Translations under genes and position numbers: made by a program
Shown: positions 62,054 through 64,000 of the stretch, one piece after another
Numbering within the stretch: position 1 is the stretch's first letter
Layout: each line of letters starts with the position of its first letter
Assembly: GCA_016793095.1 (NCBI GenBank)
Contig: JAEUJQ010000068.1
Coordinates: forward strand, 30,184-94,183
Reading direction: 5' to 3'
DNA from: Myxococcaceae bacterium
GTDB lineage: Bacteria > Myxococcota > Myxococcia > Myxococcales > Myxococcaceae
Length of the DNA stretch: 64,000 nt
The notes under the pieces: generated by a model
Seen by the model: the letters and a program-made list of their open reading frames with translations, nothing else
Told to the model about the DNA's origin: nothing
Database searches by the model: none

Positions 62054-62407
62054 TTGACCCCGCAAGACCAGCAGCAGCAGAACATTCAGTCGGTAGGCGG
62101 CAACACGGTGCGCGAGCAGGACAAGATCATGCTCGTCCTCTCCTACCTTGGAATCCTCTCGTTGATTCCGATGCTCACCGTGAAGGACAGCGACTTCGTG
62201 AAGTGGCACGCCAAGCAGGGCCTCGTGCTCGGCATCGCGTTCTTCGTCATCTCGCTGGTCATCAACTTCATCCCCGTCATCGGGCAAATCATCAGCTGTC
62301 TGCTCTTCGTCGGGTACGTGGTCGCCGTCGTCATGGGCATCACCAAGTCGCTCAAGGGTGAGCGCTGGCCGATTCCGGTGATCAGCGACCTCGCCGGCAA
62401 GATCTAA
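62054..62407 (+). CDS. DUF4870-like small membrane protein
   Basis: 117 residues from TTG 62054. Gln-rich start, then about three membrane segments: MLVLSYLGILSLIPMLTV, GLVLGIAFFVISLVINFIPVIG, ISCLLFVGYVVAVVMGI. VKWHAKQGLVL is the DUF4870/Tic20-like hallmark. Function unknown. Confidence 0.82.
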   Translation: MTPQDQQQQNIQSVGGNTVREQDKIMLVLSYLGILSLIPMLTVKDSDFVKWHAKQGLVLGIAFFVISLVINFIPVIGQIISCLLFVGYVVAVVMGITKSLKGERWPIPVISDLAGKI

Positions 62408-62426
62408 GAGTCTTCCCGCAGTACAC

Positions 62427-62464
62427 GAAAGCCCGGCGTCTCCTTGGAGGGGGGCCGGGCTTTC
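62427..62464. terminator. Bidirectional terminator between convergent genes
   Basis: GAAAGCCCGGC (62427-62437) pairs with GCCGGGCTTTC (62454-62464). A's on one side and T's on the other suit termination from both directions, between the 62054 gene and the minus-strand gene at 62494. Confidence 0.85.
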
Positions 62465-62493
62465 GATTTGCGGGTCAGTGTTGACGGGTTGAC

Positions 62494-62862
62494 TCAGCGA
62501 TCGTCGTCGACGTCTTCATCCTCGTCGTCGCCATCATCGTCGTCGTCGTCATCATCATCATCATCATCATCGTCGTCGACATCATCGTCGTCGTCTTCTT
62601 CGTCCTCGTCGTCATCCTCGTCGACGTCGGCCGCGCCGAGATCTTCCGAGTCCAACTCGATGGACGCCGTGAACTTCTTCGCGATGGCCTGGAGTTGAGC
62701 CGTGAGCTCGGCGAGGGCCGCTCCGAAGTCTTCGTTGGCGGCCTTGGTGAGCTTGTTCTCGCAGTGCGGGCACTCGAGCTTCTCGGTCCCGTCGATCAGA
62801 TCCTGCGAATCGAGCTCGAAGTTCCCCTCACACTTCTGACACGTGAAATCGATCGTCGCCAT
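62494..62862 (-). CDS. Zinc-ribbon protein with long poly-Asp tail
   Basis: 122 residues from ATG 62862; ATG 62892 is a longer option. Zinc ribbon CQKCEGNFELDSQDLIDGTEKLECPHC (about residues 8-34), a helical stretch ALAELTAQLQAIAKKFTASIE, then about 45 almost purely Asp/Glu residues. The acidic tail could mimic DNA or bind basic proteins or metals (inference). Convergent with the DUF4870-like gene. Confidence 0.82.
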   Translation of the reverse strand: MATIDFTCQKCEGNFELDSQDLIDGTEKLECPHCENKLTKAANEDFGAALAELTAQLQAIAKKFTASIELDSEDLGAADVDEDDDEDEEDDDDDVDDDDDDDDDDDDDDDGDDEDEDVDDDR

Positions 62863-62914
62863 GGAGGCGCTCGATAGCGATGAGATCGCCATCGGTCAAA
62901 GCTAAAAAGGCCGC

Positions 62915-64000
62915 ATGTCGCTCACGATTCCGCGCACCATGGTTCATCAGCTCCACGCGGTGGCCGACCGGCTGAAGGACGGCCCTGCGCTCTGGACCCG
63001 CCGTGGAGGCGAATGGGTGCCGACCTCGTGGCGCCAGTACGCCCAGCGCGTGCGCGACTTTTCGCTGGGGCTGCAGTCGCTCGGCTTCCAGCCGAAGCAG
63101 GCGCTCACGGTGATGGGCTTCAACCGCGAGGAATGGGTCGTCTCGGCGTTGGCCGCCATGGCCGCGGGCGGCACGTCGGTGGGCATCTACACGACGTCTT
63201 CCCCTGAACAGCTCGCGTACGTCACCGGTCACTGCGAAGCACCCATCGCGATCGTCGAGAACGAGTCGTACCTCGCGAAGTTGGACGCGGTGCGCTCGCA
63301 GCTGCCGAAGCTGAAGCACGTCGTCGTGATGGATGCACCTGCGACGCCGCGCGAGGGCGTGCTGACGTTCGCCGAGGTGCTGGCGATGGGCGCGCGCGGA
63401 GACGACGGCGATTACTACGCGCGGGTCGAGGCGCTGCAGCCCGATGACGTGGCGCAGCTCATCTACACGTCGGGGACGACCGGAAATCCCAAGGGCGTGA
63501 TGCTCTCGCACCACAACCTCACGTGGACGACGGTGCACCTCTCGCAGTGTCACCAGGTCGGAGAGCAGGACATGTTGTTGTCGTACCTGCCGCTGTCACA
63601 CATCGCTGAGCAGGTGTGCACCATCTACGCGCCGATCACGAACGGGCTGCAGGTGTCGTTCGCGGAGTCGTTCGAGAAGCTCCCGGAGAATCTGCGCGAG
63701 GTGCGCCCGACGTTGTTCTTCGGCGTGCCGCGCGTGTGGGAGAAGTTCAAGGCGCGCGCGGAAGCGGCGATCGCTGCGCAGCCGCGCACCAGGCAGAAGA
63801 TCGTGGCGTGGGCGCGTGATGTGGCGAGCCGGTTCCACGACGACGCGATGTCGCACCGGCAGTCGTCGATCACGCTGCAGGCGCAGTACGCGATGGCGTC
63901 GAGGGTGGTGTTCGGCCCGCTGAAGGCGCGCATCGGGTTGGAACGTGCGCACTTGCTCGCGACCAGTGCGGCTCCCATCGCCCCCGAGGTGTTGAAGTTC
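62915..64000 (+). CDS. AMP-dependent acyl-CoA synthetase (long-chain type), C-terminus beyond window
   Basis: 362 codons visible from ATG 62915, open at the right edge. ANL superfamily: PALWTRRGGEWVPTSWRQYAQRV, MGFNREEWVVSALAAMAAGG, P-loop-like YTSGTTGNPKGVMLSHHN (about residues 190-207), and SYLPLSHIAEQV. Resembles FadD15-type long-chain acyl-CoA synthetases. Activates fatty acids with ATP and CoA. Confidence 0.93.
   Translation, partial: MSLTIPRTMVHQLHAVADRLKDGPALWTRRGGEWVPTSWRQYAQRVRDFSLGLQSLGFQPKQALTVMGFNREEWVVSALAAMAAGGTSVGIYTTSSPEQLAYVTGHCEAPIAIVENESYLAKLDAVRSQLPKLKHVVVMDAPATPREGVLTFAEVLAMGARGDDGDYYARVEALQPDDVAQLIYTSGTTGNPKGVMLSHHNLTWTTVHLSQCHQVGEQDMLLSYLPLSHIAEQVCTIYAPITNGLQVSFAESFEKLPENLREVRPTLFFGVPRVWEKFKARAEAAIAAQPRTRQKIVAWARDVASRFHDDAMSHRQSSITLQAQYAMASRVVFGPLKARIGLERAHLLATSAAPIAPEVLKF

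Overview
The window is high-GC chromosomal DNA that reads like a member of the Myxococcota (myxobacteria or close relatives). The evidence is an initiation factor IF3 with a C-terminal extension and an AUC start like Myxococcus DsgA, two metalloproteases ending in MYXO-CTERM-like sorting tails, several Cys- and Gly-rich lipoproteins with MopE-type or PPC-like repeats, a TIGR02996-type protein, an FHA-containing sigma-54 activator, and long-reading GC-rich frames on both strands. The species cannot be named from sequence alone.

Layout. 1-8.6 kb: a translation operon (rpsP, KH protein, rimM, trmD) flanked by two paralogous Gly/Cys-rich lipoproteins and a partial MopE-type lipoprotein, then a secreted family 1 glycosidase and prs on the minus strand. 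8.7-14.3 kb: the classical infC-rpmI-rplT-pheS-pheT-ihfA block. 14.4-24.1 kb: an integrated element of about 9.6 kb inserted at the 3' end of tRNA-Pro(GGG), bounded by a 48-bp att duplication. It carries an HUH-type rolling-circle Rep candidate, an operator/repressor circuit, a serine recombinase, both terminase subunits, cargo genes, excisionase-like HTH genes and a tyrosine integrase. No capsid, portal or tail gene is visible. 24.2-33.3 kb: asd, a Crp-type regulator facing an AGMO-like membrane hydroxylase, a radical SAM protein, an AI-2E family membrane protein with a decayed nuclease gene behind it, tRNA-Gln(CTG), a CPBP protease and gltX. 33.4-43.3 kb: surface and secreted functions (a five-repeat lipoprotein, tandem metalloproteases, a TonB receptor with an HmuY-like lipoprotein), plus a pseudouridine synthase and a hydrolase. 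43.4-55.9 kb: a VOC protein, an esterase and an AraC regulator; an AMIN/coiled-coil protein next to lptD; a TetR regulator with an enoyl-CoA hydratase; and an M23 peptidase. 56-64 kb: a DAG-repeat lipoprotein, an FHA-AAA+ activator with a 28-codon Cys-rich ORF behind it, icd-mdh, a TIGR02996 protein, a DUF4870-like protein, an acidic zinc-ribbon protein and the start of an acyl-CoA synthetase.

The most interesting part is the tRNA-Pro element. The tyrosine integrase frame runs through attR, so its last codons are tRNA sequence. The same frame stays open on the other side of attL into a small excisionase-like HTH. Excision would therefore convert the integrase into an in-frame integrase-HTH fusion. 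This resembles the attP-within-int arrangement of Myxococcus phage Mx8, but with a DNA-binding domain as the exchangeable tail. Together with Rep, a resolvase-type recombinase and a complete terminase but no virion genes, the element looks like a phage satellite or a phage-plasmid derivative rather than an ordinary prophage. No stretch longer than 300 bases lacks a gene.
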